Positions 8,194 through 15,868 are shown, counted from the stretch's first letter. The stretch is 16,447 nt of DNA from Firmicutes bacterium UBA1393 (GCA_002305255.1 DBQN01000004.1:1-16447); one strand, 5' to 3'. Numbers and translations: made by a program. Notes: generated from the sequence alone by a model not told the origin.

Positions 8194-9483
8194 ATGCTGG
8201 GCGCATCAGATAGTGCCGTCCGTCTGGCGGCCGAGGTGCGCGAGGAGATCGCGCCCGCCATCGATAGGATAGAGGCCATATGCAGGGAAAACACAGCCCG
8301 CGTCATGACCGCCATGGCCACAGTGGGGCTGAGTGACTTCCATTTCGGCGGAACTCTGGGCTACGGCTATGACGACACAGGCAGGGACGCGTTGGAGAAG
8401 GCCTTCGCGCTCGTGTTCGGGGCAGAATCGGCCCTGGTGCGAGTGCAGTTCGTGTCGGGCACACACGCGCTGGCCAGTGTGCTGCTGGGAGTGCTTCACC
8501 GGGGTGATCTGCTCGTATCGGCATACGGCGAGCCTTACGACACCATGCGCACGGTGATAGGCACGTCGGGAGCGGCGCCGGCGGCAGGGTCGCTAGTGGA
8601 TATGGGCGTGCGCTACAGAGAGGTCGAACCGACGCCCGAAGGAAGGCCTGACCTCGATGCCATCGCCTGCGCAGCGGTGGAAGCCAGGATGGTGTTGGTG
8701 CAGCGCTCCAGGGGCTACTCGTGGCGTCGTCCGCTCTCGATCGACGACATTCGGGCCATCGCCTCTACAGTTGCGGCCGCTGCGCCCAATGCCATAGTGT
8801 TCGTAGACAACTGCTATGGCGAGTTCACCGACGTGGTGGAGCCGACGGCCGTCGGGGCCCACGTGGCGGCGGGATCGCTCATCAAGAACCCTGGCGGAGG
8901 CATCGCCCCCTCCGGCGGCTATGTGGTGGGCAGGAGTGACCTTGTGGAGGCCGCGGCATCCCGGCTAACGGCGCCGGGCCTTGGATCTCACATGGGTCCG
9001 ACCCTTGGGATGACGCGCCTGCTGGCCCAGGGGCTGTTCCTGGCGCCACGCATCACCGCTGAAGCCTTAGCCGGATCGGTGTTCGCATCGGCCTTCCTGC
9101 GTCGCCTTGGCTACGAGGTATCGCCAGTGCCCGACGAGCAGCGGAATGATATCGTGTTGTGCGTGCGCCTCGGCTCACCAGAAAGGGTACAGGCGTTCTG
9201 CAGGGCGGTGCAGGGCGCTTCCCCGGTGGATGCAGGAGTGGTACCGGTAGCCGGCGACATGCCTGGCTATTCTGACAAGGTGATAATGGCCGCGGGCGCT
9301 TTTGTGCAGGGCTCTTCTATCGAGCTTTCAGCAGATGCCCCGTTGCGCTCGCCCTACGATGTGTATCTTCAGGGAGGGCTCATCAGGCACCAGGTGGAGT
9401 TCGCGATGTTGCGTTACGCGACGTGGTTGGAGAGAGAAGAAGGAGGCGGGCTAAGGTGCAAGAGCGGATCGTCAGGATCCTAA
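8194..9483 (+). CDS. Methionine gamma-lyase family PLP enzyme (YnbB / 'aluminium resistance' type)
   Basis: This is a PLP-dependent fold-type I enzyme of the family annotated as methionine gamma-lyase or aluminium-resistance protein (Bacillus YnbB). Supporting motifs are GTLGYGYDDTGRDALEK, VSGTHALASVLLGVL, QRSRGYSWRRPLSIDDI, DNCYGEFTDVVEPTAVGA, and the PLP lysine in GSLIKNPGGG (K231 from this start). Members usually have about 410-425 residues and this start gives 429. The start is uncertain. ATG 8194 lacks a clear ribosome binding site, and TTG 8155 or 8161 would add 11-13 residues, overlap miaA and place AGG/GAGG at usable distance. The last 15 or so residues form a Gly/Ser tail. The true substrate of this family is not firmly established. 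The 3' end overlaps the next gene. Confidence 0.87.
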   Translation: MLGASDSAVRLAAEVREEIAPAIDRIEAICRENTARVMTAMATVGLSDFHFGGTLGYGYDDTGRDALEKAFALVFGAESALVRVQFVSGTHALASVLLGVLHRGDLLVSAYGEPYDTMRTVIGTSGAAPAAGSLVDMGVRYREVEPTPEGRPDLDAIACAAVEARMVLVQRSRGYSWRRPLSIDDIRAIASTVAAAAPNAIVFVDNCYGEFTDVVEPTAVGAHVAAGSLIKNPGGGIAPSGGYVVGRSDLVEAAASRLTAPGLGSHMGPTLGMTRLLAQGLFLAPRITAEALAGSVFASAFLRRLGYEVSPVPDEQRNDIVLCVRLGSPERVQAFCRAVQGASPVDAGVVPVAGDMPGYSDKVIMAAGAFVQGSSIELSADAPLRSPYDVYLQGGLIRHQVEFAMLRYATWLEREEGGGLRCKSGSSGS

Positions 9484-10835
9484 CGGCCATATTCATAGTT
9501 TCCTTCTTGATGTCGCCCGCGATGGGCGCGGCGACGGCAGCGCAGCCCACGGCAGCGCAGTCAGCGCCAGTGCAGTTGCCCCAGGCTGCACCGGCGGCGG
9601 AGCAGACCGCGCCGCCGGCATCGACTGAGCAGGTGCCATCGTCGCAGCCCGACCTGGCGCCCCAGCCCGGGCCGGCAGAACTGCCTGCAGAGCAGCAGCA
9701 GACTGCTGCGCCATCAGTAGTTCCCACGGCGCTGCCATCTCAGGCCGTTCAACTCCCGCAAGCCGCACCCTGGCGGCTTGTCGGAGTTGCCGTGTATGAG
9801 ACGGCACCTGCCATTGCTGTGTGGCGCGCCGACGTCACGCTGCCGGCCGGTCAGACCGTGCTCACCCTCGGTTCACTGCCTCTGAGCGTGGATATGGATT
9901 CTATCGGAGTGGCGGTAACGGCGGGCGACTGCACGCTCATGTCGGTTTTGCCGTCCCCAGGCGCCGTGTCGATGAGGCTTTCAATGCCGACTGCAGGTGC
10001 TGCGTCGCTTGAGGTCTGCTACGCATTTGAGGGGCTCAACTGGTCGGCATCATACACCGCATGGCTGGAGCCCGGACGCGATCAGGCCACGGTGGATGGC
10101 TGGCGGAGCATCCGCAACTCGACAGGTGCCGCGCTCCCTCCGACCCTTCTGTACCTGGTGGCAGGGGCCGACAACACCCTTGGCACGAGGCCCGGATTCC
10201 GAGGTGCGTCGCAGCTGGGCGCCACCTCGATGGCAGTGCCGTTGACGTCAACGCTCGATGATGGAGCGTCTATCAAGATGCCCATCGCCAGGCTGTCGGC
10301 ACTGCCGGCGAAGTTCGTGTATGTGTTCGACACGATTCCGGTATCATCGCTTGACGCCCTGGGCCTGGGCGCGCCCGAGAGAGTCCCCGCTTCGCTGGGC
10401 CTGGAGTTCACACTGCCCGCTGACGACGACCGCGTGAGCTATCCGCTGCAGGCCGGCACGCTCCATGTGTACTCGAGAGTGCCCGATGGCACCGCGTTCT
10501 CGCTGGGTACGTCCACGTTCGCGGCGGTCACCGGCCCTGGCCCGGTACTCACGCTGCTGGACCGTACGCCTGCTGTGAGGGCGGAGAAGTACCGTACCGA
10601 CCAGAAGCGCATCGGCACCGGAACGGTAGAAGAGGCCTACCAGGTGAAGCTCACAAACACGGGCGCCACGGCGGCTGACGTCATTGTCATGGAGGCGTTT
10701 CCGGGCGACTGGACAGTGCTACAGAGCACGCCGGTGGGGTCGACGAGAAGTGCCTCCCGCATGGCGCAGTTCGCGCTGACGGTGCCGGCAGGTGGTCGCC
10801 TGGAGCTGCTGTATAGAGTGAGATACACCTACTAG
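9456..10835 (+). CDS. Secreted DUF4139-like protein
   Basis: GTG 9456 is chosen because AGGAGG (9441-9446) lies 9 nt upstream. The 459-aa product then starts with a clean signal peptide: QERIVR, a hydrophobic core LTAIFIVSFLM, and a likely cut near AMGA-AT or TAA-Q. There is no lipobox cysteine. Residues about 30-95 form an Ala/Pro/Gln-rich linker with repeated AAQ and PQ units. The remainder resembles DUF4139: LNWSASYTAWL, IRNSTGAALPPTLLYLVAG, LHVYSRVPDGTAFSLG and a C-terminal beta-sandwich EAYQVKLTNTGATAADVIVMEAFPG (given here as contiguous short motifs EAYQVKLTNTG and VIVMEAFPG). No C-terminal anchor is seen. It overlaps the PLP-enzyme gene by 28 nt. A secreted protein in a repair/tRNA operon is unexpected; function unknown. 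Confidence 0.8.
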   Translation: MQERIVRILTAIFIVSFLMSPAMGAATAAQPTAAQSAPVQLPQAAPAAEQTAPPASTEQVPSSQPDLAPQPGPAELPAEQQQTAAPSVVPTALPSQAVQLPQAAPWRLVGVAVYETAPAIAVWRADVTLPAGQTVLTLGSLPLSVDMDSIGVAVTAGDCTLMSVLPSPGAVSMRLSMPTAGAASLEVCYAFEGLNWSASYTAWLEPGRDQATVDGWRSIRNSTGAALPPTLLYLVAGADNTLGTRPGFRGASQLGATSMAVPLTSTLDDGASIKMPIARLSALPAKFVYVFDTIPVSSLDALGLGAPERVPASLGLEFTLPADDDRVSYPLQAGTLHVYSRVPDGTAFSLGTSTFAAVTGPGPVLTLLDRTPAVRAEKYRTDQKRIGTGTVEEAYQVKLTNTGATAADVIVMEAFPGDWTVLQSTPVGSTRSASRMAQFALTVPAGGRLELLYRVRYTY

Positions 10836-10869
10836 CTGCACCCTCGTGGCTACACCCTGGAGGAAGGCG

Positions 10870-11724
10870 GTGCGGGTATTGGCATTCCCGCGCGGAAACA
10901 CGTGTCAGAACTCATCGGGCGAGTGCATAGTGATTGAGCGACAGGTTGCTGGCTCAGGCCCTGGCTGGCTTGGGCGTGAAGGCGCTGCGGAACGTGTCGC
11001 CGCCAACCTCAGGCTAGTGAAGGGTGTCGGTCCGGTGACCGAGGCCAAGTTGCGTGCTGAGGGCTACAACAACGTCTATGACCTCCAGTCTCATCCCAGG
11101 TGGGGCCCTGCGGCCGCCGTGGCCGTCGAGTGGATAGAGGCGCGTGACTGGGCATCGCTGCTTTCACGGAGGGCTTCTGATCTTGGCCTTCTCGAGATGT
11201 GCGACCCTGAACACACGGTGTTTCTTGACATTGAGACCACCGGTCTCACCGCCTCCGCGCCGCTCTTCATGGTTGGGATGTTGCTTCCCGAGCCCGACGG
11301 GTTTAGGCTGTGCCAGCTGTTTGCCAGGGACTACGATGAAGAGACTGCCGTCCTCGAGGAGACCGCCGCTCGGCTGGGCTCTGCGCATGCCGTAGTCACC
11401 TACAACGGCCGCTGTTTCGATATGCCGTACATTAGCCGACGGCTGGCCTACTACGGTCGCGCTGAGTCATTCGGCGGTCTCGTTGTAGACCTCCTGGCGC
11501 ACGCACGGAGGGCATTCCGGTCTCAGCTACCCGACTGCCGTCTCACGACAATTCAGACTATGATCCTCAACACACCGAGAGAGAATGATATTCCGGGATA
11601 CATGATCCCAGAGGTCTACCAGACCTTCGTGCGCACACGCGATGCCTCGCTGGTGCTGCCCATCATCGACCACAACGAGCTAGACCTCATGGCCATGGCC
11701 GATCTGCTTCCTTTGCTCTCCTGA
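10870..11724 (+). CDS. YprB-like 3'-5' exonuclease (RNase H-like) with helix-hairpin-helix
   Basis: The product is a 284-aa protein. At residues about 47-66 a helix-hairpin-helix motif (LVKGVGPVTEAKLRAEGY) suggests DNA binding. It is followed by an RNase H-like/DnaQ-type exonuclease domain of the YprB type. FLDIETTGL (D110, E112), VTYNGRCFDMPYI (N159, D164) and DHNELDLMAM (H268, D272) supply the expected acidic metal ligands, so it is probably catalytically active. GTG 10870 is chosen because GGAGGAAGG (10859-10867) lies at ideal distance; GTG 10846 or GTG 10930 are alternatives. It is the last gene of the miaB operon, 34 nt after the DUF4139 gene. No YprA-type helicase partner is present in the window. 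A role in DNA repair or processing is inferred. Confidence 0.85.
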   Translation: MRVLAFPRGNTCQNSSGECIVIERQVAGSGPGWLGREGAAERVAANLRLVKGVGPVTEAKLRAEGYNNVYDLQSHPRWGPAAAVAVEWIEARDWASLLSRRASDLGLLEMCDPEHTVFLDIETTGLTASAPLFMVGMLLPEPDGFRLCQLFARDYDEETAVLEETAARLGSAHAVVTYNGRCFDMPYISRRLAYYGRAESFGGLVVDLLAHARRAFRSQLPDCRLTTIQTMILNTPRENDIPGYMIPEVYQTFVRTRDASLVLPIIDHNELDLMAMADLLPLLS

Positions 11725-11732
11725 ACCTGTCA

Positions 11733-11760
11733 GCATAAAAGTAACAGCCCCTCATATAGA
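11733..11760 (+). promoter_or_regulatory. Sigma-E-like sporulation promoter of spoIVA
   Basis: GCATAAA (11733-11739) and CATATAGA (11753-11760) are separated by 13 nt. They fit the mother-cell sigma-E pattern (ATA-containing -35, CATA-starting -10), and Bacillus spoIVA is a sigma-E gene. A sigma-K site cannot be excluded, because the -10 boxes are similar. The start would fall near 11767, giving a leader of about 57 nt. Confidence 0.55.
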
Positions 11761-11817
11761 TGTAACGTCAGAGCGCAGGTACAACCCGCGTCGTTCTGCG
11801 CACGATGTGAGGGGGGC
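11747..11817 (+). promoter_or_regulatory. Potential RNA stem masking the spoIVA ribosome binding site in read-through mRNA
   Basis: CCCCTCATAT (11748-11757) can pair over 10 bp, with one G-U, to ATGTGAGGGG (11805-11814). The right arm includes the spoIVA ribosome binding site GAGGGGGG (11809-11816). An inner 6-bp hairpin, GCGCAG/CTGCGC (11773-11778 and 11796-11801), brings the arms closer. The left arm lies within the promoter -10 and so would be absent from mRNA started near 11767. Confidence 0.4.
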
Positions 11818-11823
11818 AAGCGG

Positions 11824-13302
11824 ATGGAGAGATTCGATATCTTCAAGCATATCGCTGAGCGCACCGGGGGCGATGTGTACATAGGCGTTGTTGGCCCGGT
11901 GCGCACCGGCAAGTCAACCTTCATCTCGCGCTTCATGGACATGGTGGTGCTGCCCAACATCGCAGATGCGAACGAGCGCGAGCGCACCAAGGATGAGCTG
12001 CCGCAGAGTGGCGCAGGCAGGACCATCATGACCACAGAGCCCAAATTCGTTCCGGGCGAGGCCGTCGAGGTGGCCATGGCCAACAACATCAGGGCATCTG
12101 TCAGGCTCGTCGACTGCGTGGGCTACGCCGTTCCGGGTGCCCTCGGCTATGAGGAGTCGGAGATGCCAAGGATGGTGCGGACGCCGTGGTTCGATGAAGA
12201 GATATCGTTCCAGCAAGCGGCCGAGCTGGGGACTGAAAAGGTCATCAAAGAACATTCCACGCTGGGCCTGGTCATAACGACTGACGGCACCATCACCGAC
12301 ATTCGCCGCGAAGACTATATCGACGCCGAGCGCAGAGTTGTCGCAGAACTCAGGGAGTTGGGCAAGCCGTTCATAGTGGTGCTGAACTCTCGCACACCGC
12401 AGTCGGAGCGTGCGGTCGAGCTGGCAGCGGAGCTGACCACGGCGTATGATGTGCCGGTGATCCCCGTAGACGTGCTGAGAATGCAGCCAGACGACGTCGG
12501 CCGGGTGCTCGGCGGCGTGCTGAAAGAGTTCCCCGTGAGTGAGATCGCGGTGCGCCTGCCGGAGTGGGTTGTCGAGCTGCCGCAGAATCATCCGGTGAGA
12601 GAGCAGTTCGTCGTGTCGGTGAAGACAGCCGTCGCCGACATAGACAGGGTGAGAGACGTTCAGGACGCCCTGGCGACCCTCGCATCCTCGCCGAATGCGG
12701 AGAGCGCCGTGCTCAAGCTGATGGATCTCGGGTCAGGCCGAGTGTCCATCGAACTGACGGCACCGCGAGCCCTGTTCTACACTGTGGTGTCGCAAGTGGC
12801 CGAAGTCGAAGTCAAGGGCGACGCCGACGTCATGCACATCGTCGCCGAGTTCGCCGAGGCGAAGCGCGAATACGAGCACCTGAGGCCTGCTCTGGCAGCT
12901 GTGTGGGCCACCGGTTACGGAGTCGTGATGCCTGGGCAAGACCAGATCACCTTCGAGGAGCCTGACATCATCCGGCAGGGTAGCAGGTGCGGTGTGAGAC
13001 TGCGGGCTACCGCCCCCTCCATCCACATGATACGGGCCGACATCAAGACCGAGGTCACACCGCTGGTGGGCACGGAGAAGCAGAGCGAGGAGTTCGCGCG
13101 CAGGCTCGCTGAGGAGTTCGCAGAGGATCCATCGAAGATCTGGCAGACTGAGTTTCTTGGCACTCCCATGCAGGAACTGATTAGCGATGGCATCAAGTCG
13201 AAGCTGGCCCGCATGCCGAGCCATGCGCAGCAGCGACTGCAGGATACTTTGCAGCGCATAGTAAACGAGGGGAGCGGCGGCCTGATCTGCATCATCCTGT
13301 AG
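11824..13302 (+). CDS. spoIVA: Stage IV sporulation protein A, spore coat ATPase SpoIVA
   Basis: SpoIVA is a mother-cell ATPase that polymerises on the forespore surface, anchored by SpoVM, to form the coat basement layer; it is also needed for cortex formation. The 492-aa product has the exact family length. The Walker A motif GPVRTGKST places K30 where Bacillus SpoIVA has its essential lysine. GRTIMTTEPKFVP supplies the sensor threonines T70 and T71. VRLVDCVGYAVPGALGYEE follows, and the conserved C-terminal end is GGLICIIL. The start is supported by GAGGGGGG 7 nt upstream and by the family N-terminus MERFDIFKHIAERTGGD. Nothing is missing, which strongly indicates an endospore former. HU follows 79 nt downstream, as in Bacillus. 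Confidence 0.98.
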   Translation: MERFDIFKHIAERTGGDVYIGVVGPVRTGKSTFISRFMDMVVLPNIADANERERTKDELPQSGAGRTIMTTEPKFVPGEAVEVAMANNIRASVRLVDCVGYAVPGALGYEESEMPRMVRTPWFDEEISFQQAAELGTEKVIKEHSTLGLVITTDGTITDIRREDYIDAERRVVAELRELGKPFIVVLNSRTPQSERAVELAAELTTAYDVPVIPVDVLRMQPDDVGRVLGGVLKEFPVSEIAVRLPEWVVELPQNHPVREQFVVSVKTAVADIDRVRDVQDALATLASSPNAESAVLKLMDLGSGRVSIELTAPRALFYTVVSQVAEVEVKGDADVMHIVAEFAEAKREYEHLRPALAAVWATGYGVVMPGQDQITFEEPDIIRQGSRCGVRLRATAPSIHMIRADIKTEVTPLVGTEKQSEEFARRLAEEFAEDPSKIWQTEFLGTPMQELISDGIKSKLARMPSHAQQRLQDTLQRIVNEGSGGLICIIL

Positions 13303-13381
13303 GGTGCGGCCCGAACCCTTCGTGCGCAGTAATAATCTGCCCTGGGGCTGGAAACCCTACTGTCCGAAGGGGGCGACAGGT

Positions 13382-13654
13382 ATGACCAAGTCCGACCTGG
13401 TTGACCAGGTGGCCGAACGCACAGGCATGACGAAGAAGGACTCCACCCGGGCCGTCGAGGCTCTGTTCGACACTATCCGCGAGGAGCTGCAGAGGGGCGG
13501 AAAAGTGCAGCTCGTTGGGTTCGGCAGCTTCGAAGTGAAGCAGCGCGAGGCCAGGATAGGCAGGAACCCCAAGACCATGGAGGAGATCAGAATCCCGGCC
13601 AGGCGAGTTCCGGTGTTCAGGCCAGGCAAAGAGCTCAGAGACTCGGTAACCTAG
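13382..13654 (+). CDS. hup: DNA-binding protein HU
   Basis: HU is a small dimeric nucleoid protein that bends DNA. The 90-aa product has the full DNABII fold: an N-terminal helix pair (MTKSDLVDQVAERTGMTKKD), the signature GFGSFEVKQREARIGRNP, and the arm-tip proline in the region IRIPARRVPVFRPGKELRD. ATG 13382 is chosen over a longer open frame back to 13304 because AAGGGGG lies 8 nt upstream and the family starts here. The spoIVA-HU order is conserved with Bacillus (spoIVA-hbs). A hairpin with a short T run follows the stop. Confidence 0.97.
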   Translation: MTKSDLVDQVAERTGMTKKDSTRAVEALFDTIREELQRGGKVQLVGFGSFEVKQREARIGRNPKTMEEIRIPARRVPVFRPGKELRDSVT

Positions 13655-13669
13655 ATGCGGGGGGTTGAG

Positions 13670-13713
13670 GCGTAGATCGCCGTGCAGTCGTGGGCTGCAG
13701 CGGTCTACGCTTT
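13670..13713 (+). terminator. Terminator-like hairpin after HU
   Basis: A long stem pairs GCGTAGATCGC (13670-13680) with GCGGTCTACGC (13700-13710), and TGCAG (13683-13687) with CTGCA (13695-13699). A 2-nt bulge and a 7-nt loop separate them, giving 16 pairs including one G-U. Only TTT follows, so termination may be partial. It separates HU from the tRNA transcription unit. Confidence 0.55.
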
Positions 13714-13751
13714 GCCGTTCCTCGGACCTGGGTGGTTCCTGCAATTGAGCC

Positions 13752-13780
13752 TTGCCCGCCACGAGCGTGCGTGCTATAAT
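13752..13780 (+). promoter_or_regulatory. Sigma-A promoter of the tRNA-Pro gene
   Basis: TTGCCC (13752-13757), a 17-bp spacer and a perfect TATAAT (13775-13780) preceded by TGn form a strong vegetative promoter. The predicted start, near 13787, is about 10 nt before the mature tRNA 5' end. Confidence 0.75.
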
Positions 13781-13796
13781 AACGATTGTCAGCCGT

Positions 13797-13874
13797 CGGG
13801 GCGTGGCGCAGTTTGGCTAGCGCGCTTGCTTGGGGTGCAAGAGGCCGGGAGTTCAAGTCTCCCCGCTCCGACCA
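13797..13874 (+). tRNA. tRNA-Pro (GGG)
   Basis: A full cloverleaf can be folded. The acceptor CGGGGCG (13797-13803) pairs with CGCTCCG (13864-13870) with one G-U. The D stem is GCGC/GCGC. The anticodon stem CTTGC/GCAAG encloses loop TTGGGGT, with anticodon GGG at 13832-13834 (codons CCC/CCU). The T arm is GGGAG-TTCAAGT-CTCCC. CCA (13872-13874) is encoded. An antisense open frame over it is a well-known artefact. Confidence 0.97.
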
Positions 13875-13900
13875 TTTGATCAACTAGTACTGCGATGAGT

Positions 13901-13932
13901 GTCTCCGGAACTTCAGGCTCCGGAGGCTTTTT
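13901..13932 (+). terminator. Intrinsic terminator of tRNA-Pro
   Basis: GTCTCCGGA (13901-13909) pairs with TCCGGAGGC (13919-13927) over 9 bp, including one G-U, with a 9-nt loop. TTTTT (13928-13932) follows directly. It lies about 27 nt after the tRNA and 30 nt before the patatin gene. Confidence 0.9.
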
Positions 13933-13961
13933 CCTATGTCCGGCGAGGTGGGGGTGTCAGC

Positions 13962-14888
13962 ATGCCGTCACACGTCACGAGAACGGGGGAGGAGGTCGCA
14001 TCCCAGCTGCGATCGACTCAGGCGAAGTTGAGAGAGCGGATGGACGGACTCGCAAGGCCCAGTGTCGGCCTCGCGCTGGGAAGCGGAGCTGCCAGAGGGT
14101 TTGCCCACATAGGTGTGCTCCAAGCCATGATCGCCAACGCGATCCCCATAGACGTCATTGTGGGGTGCAGTATGGGAGCCGTGATCGGCGGGTGCTATGC
14201 GGCGGGAGTTGATCCTGATGAGCTGTACGAGATAACCAGATCCATCGACAGGCGGGCCGTATACAGGCACCTGGACTTCACAGTTCCGAACAGGGGCGGG
14301 CTGATCGGCGGAGGGCGCGTACAAGAGCTCCTGAGAGTGTTGACGGCCGAGAAGACCTTCAGCCAGACGAGAATCGGTTTCGCATGCACCGCCGCTGATA
14401 TACATACCGGCGAAGAGGTCATACTCGAGTCCGGACTGCTCTACGAGGCGATGAGGGCGTCGTCTTCGATTCCCGGCGTGTTCCAGCCGGTGACCCTTGG
14501 TTCGAGGGTACTTGTGGACGGCGGCATCATCAACCCTGTGCCCGCGAACTACCTCGTCGCCATGGGTGTTGATGTGGTCGTGTCAGTCGACGTAACACCC
14601 CTCCTGTCGCCGTCAGATGAAGCGCTCGGCAAGCCACCCTCAATAGTGTACACGCTGATAAACGCGTTCGACATCCTGGCGCGCGTGGTGTCGGAGCCCA
14701 CCGAAGACATCTCAGACGTCACAATCAGGCCGGATGTGAGCCACGTGTTCGGCGGCGACTTCTGGCGCGGACTTGAACTGGTAGACAGGGGCCGGAGCGC
14801 CACGGAAGATGCGATGCCGGCGATCAAGAAGGCCATCGAGACTGCAGGCGCACGTAGGGCGCGCCGGGCCGTTGAAGCCAGTACCTAA
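13962..14888 (+). CDS. Patatin-like phospholipase family protein (RssA/YlbK-type)
   Basis: A predicted serine acyl hydrolase of the bacterial patatin/NTE group. The 308-aa product has the oxyanion-hole motif GSGAARGFAHIGVL (from G40), the nucleophile elbow GCSMG with S70, and the catalytic Asp in VDGGIINPVP (D186). This completes the Ser-Asp dyad, so it should be active. The substrate is unknown; membrane lipids or acyl esters are usual. No signal peptide is seen, so a cytoplasmic location is inferred. ATG 13962, with GAGGTG 11 nt upstream, is preferred over GTG 13899, which lies before the tRNA terminator hairpin. The patatin promoter is not evident; it may rely on terminator read-through or on a weak site in 13875-13960. 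Confidence 0.9.
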   Translation: MPSHVTRTGEEVASQLRSTQAKLRERMDGLARPSVGLALGSGAARGFAHIGVLQAMIANAIPIDVIVGCSMGAVIGGCYAAGVDPDELYEITRSIDRRAVYRHLDFTVPNRGGLIGGGRVQELLRVLTAEKTFSQTRIGFACTAADIHTGEEVILESGLLYEAMRASSSIPGVFQPVTLGSRVLVDGGIINPVPANYLVAMGVDVVVSVDVTPLLSPSDEALGKPPSIVYTLINAFDILARVVSEPTEDISDVTIRPDVSHVFGGDFWRGLELVDRGRSATEDAMPAIKKAIETAGARRARRAVEAST

Positions 14889-14953
14889 GCCCAGCACAGT
14901 TGGGCGGTGGCCAGACTACTCTGTCGTGATACTCTCGACGGAGGTGACATCAA

Positions 14954-15868
14954 GTGATGGATATGGCCAACTGCCCAGGACGCCTTACTCCCGAGATGGC
15001 CGTGGCGGCCATTCAGGAGATGCGCACCTGGCTCGAGCTCATGCAGTTACACGCGCGTCTCATTCGGAACACCCTGAACACTGAGGAAGAGCGTCTGTTC
15101 AGATACGCAGACTCCCTGGCGCAGGCGATCACTGCCCTCAGGCGGAGATTCGAAGGTCAAGACGATATGGCGATCGCCGGGTGCGCACGCGAACTCATCG
15201 CCGAGACCAACGCGGTTGTCGTGCCACTAAGGCAGCTCAAGGCCGAGATGGCTGAAGCCGTACCTCGTTGTTGTGTGATATGCTCATTGCCGGCCGACCT
15301 GCTGGACCACATACGCAGGGAAGCCGATGTGTTCCTGGGGATAATCAACGGCCTCGTGGGAGGGCCAGTACCGTCAAGGACGGACATCGGAGTACCCGCC
15401 TCACCCACGGCGCCAGACGCCCGGGCCAGTCTAGCACCGCGAAGCCTGATTCCCGGACTCATCGCGTCGAGTCCCGCATGCGCCAACGAAGTACTGTGGG
15501 ATGAGATTATCTTCTTCACCAGGATCAATGCTGAGCACGGTCCGGTGCTGGCTTTGTACTTCAGGCCCCAGGTGCAGGAGGATCTCGTTAGAGCGACAAC
15601 GCAGTTCAGCGAAGCGATTCGACCGATTCTGGATCAGCTCGAAGCGGCCAGGCAGCAGGGGCTGTCGATACCTCAGGCCAGATCGCTAATCGAAGCTGAC
15701 ATCGCAGCTACGGTGCCGTGGGTCACCTACCTAAGGCAGCTGCACGCCGCCATACTAACGTGCCAGGTGCCCACGGGGCAGGTCAACTTCCCCGCGCAGC
15801 TCGCAGAGCATATGGCGGAAGAAGGCGACTACTCGCTTCAGCTCATGCAGATGGCGGTGCCCACGTAG
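14954..15868 (+). CDS. DUF2935-like helical-bundle protein
   Basis: The 304-aa product looks like a divergent DUF2935 protein: two similar all-helical halves separated by a Pro/Ala/Ser-rich linker. The first half has EMRTWLELMQLHARLIRNTL and LPADLLDHIRREADVFLGII. The second has DEIIFFTRINAEHGPVLALY, matching the family pattern of Trp/Phe-x-x-I/M-x-x-x-His at the start of each bundle. The family occurs mainly in spore-forming Firmicutes and its function is unknown. A CC..C group (near PRCCVICSLP) could bind metal, but this is speculative. GTG 14954 is used because GGAGGTGA (14940-14947) is well placed; ATG 14957 is nearly as good. It begins 65 nt after the patatin gene and ends before a strong hairpin. 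Confidence 0.7.
   Translation: MMDMANCPGRLTPEMAVAAIQEMRTWLELMQLHARLIRNTLNTEEERLFRYADSLAQAITALRRRFEGQDDMAIAGCARELIAETNAVVVPLRQLKAEMAEAVPRCCVICSLPADLLDHIRREADVFLGIINGLVGGPVPSRTDIGVPASPTAPDARASLAPRSLIPGLIASSPACANEVLWDEIIFFTRINAEHGPVLALYFRPQVQEDLVRATTQFSEAIRPILDQLEAARQQGLSIPQARSLIEADIAATVPWVTYLRQLHAAILTCQVPTGQVNFPAQLAEHMAEEGDYSLQLMQMAVPT

Noticed and set aside
7512..8321. 269-codon minus-strand open frame over miaA
   Set aside because: Shadow of MiaA, whose plus-strand motifs are complete.
13301..13336. Possible terminator (AGGGT/ACCCT) and -10 (AATAAT) between spoIVA and HU
   Set aside because: The stem is only 5 bp with no T run, and the -10 has no -35 or TGn support; too weak to annotate.
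13635..13883. Minus-strand frame with WSERGDLNSRPLAPQ
   Set aside because: This is the well-known spurious translation of a tRNA antisense strand; the tRNA-Pro folds perfectly.
14889..14905. Hairpin GCCCA/TGGGC after the patatin gene
   Set aside because: Short stem with a 3-nt loop and no T run; not convincing as a terminator.
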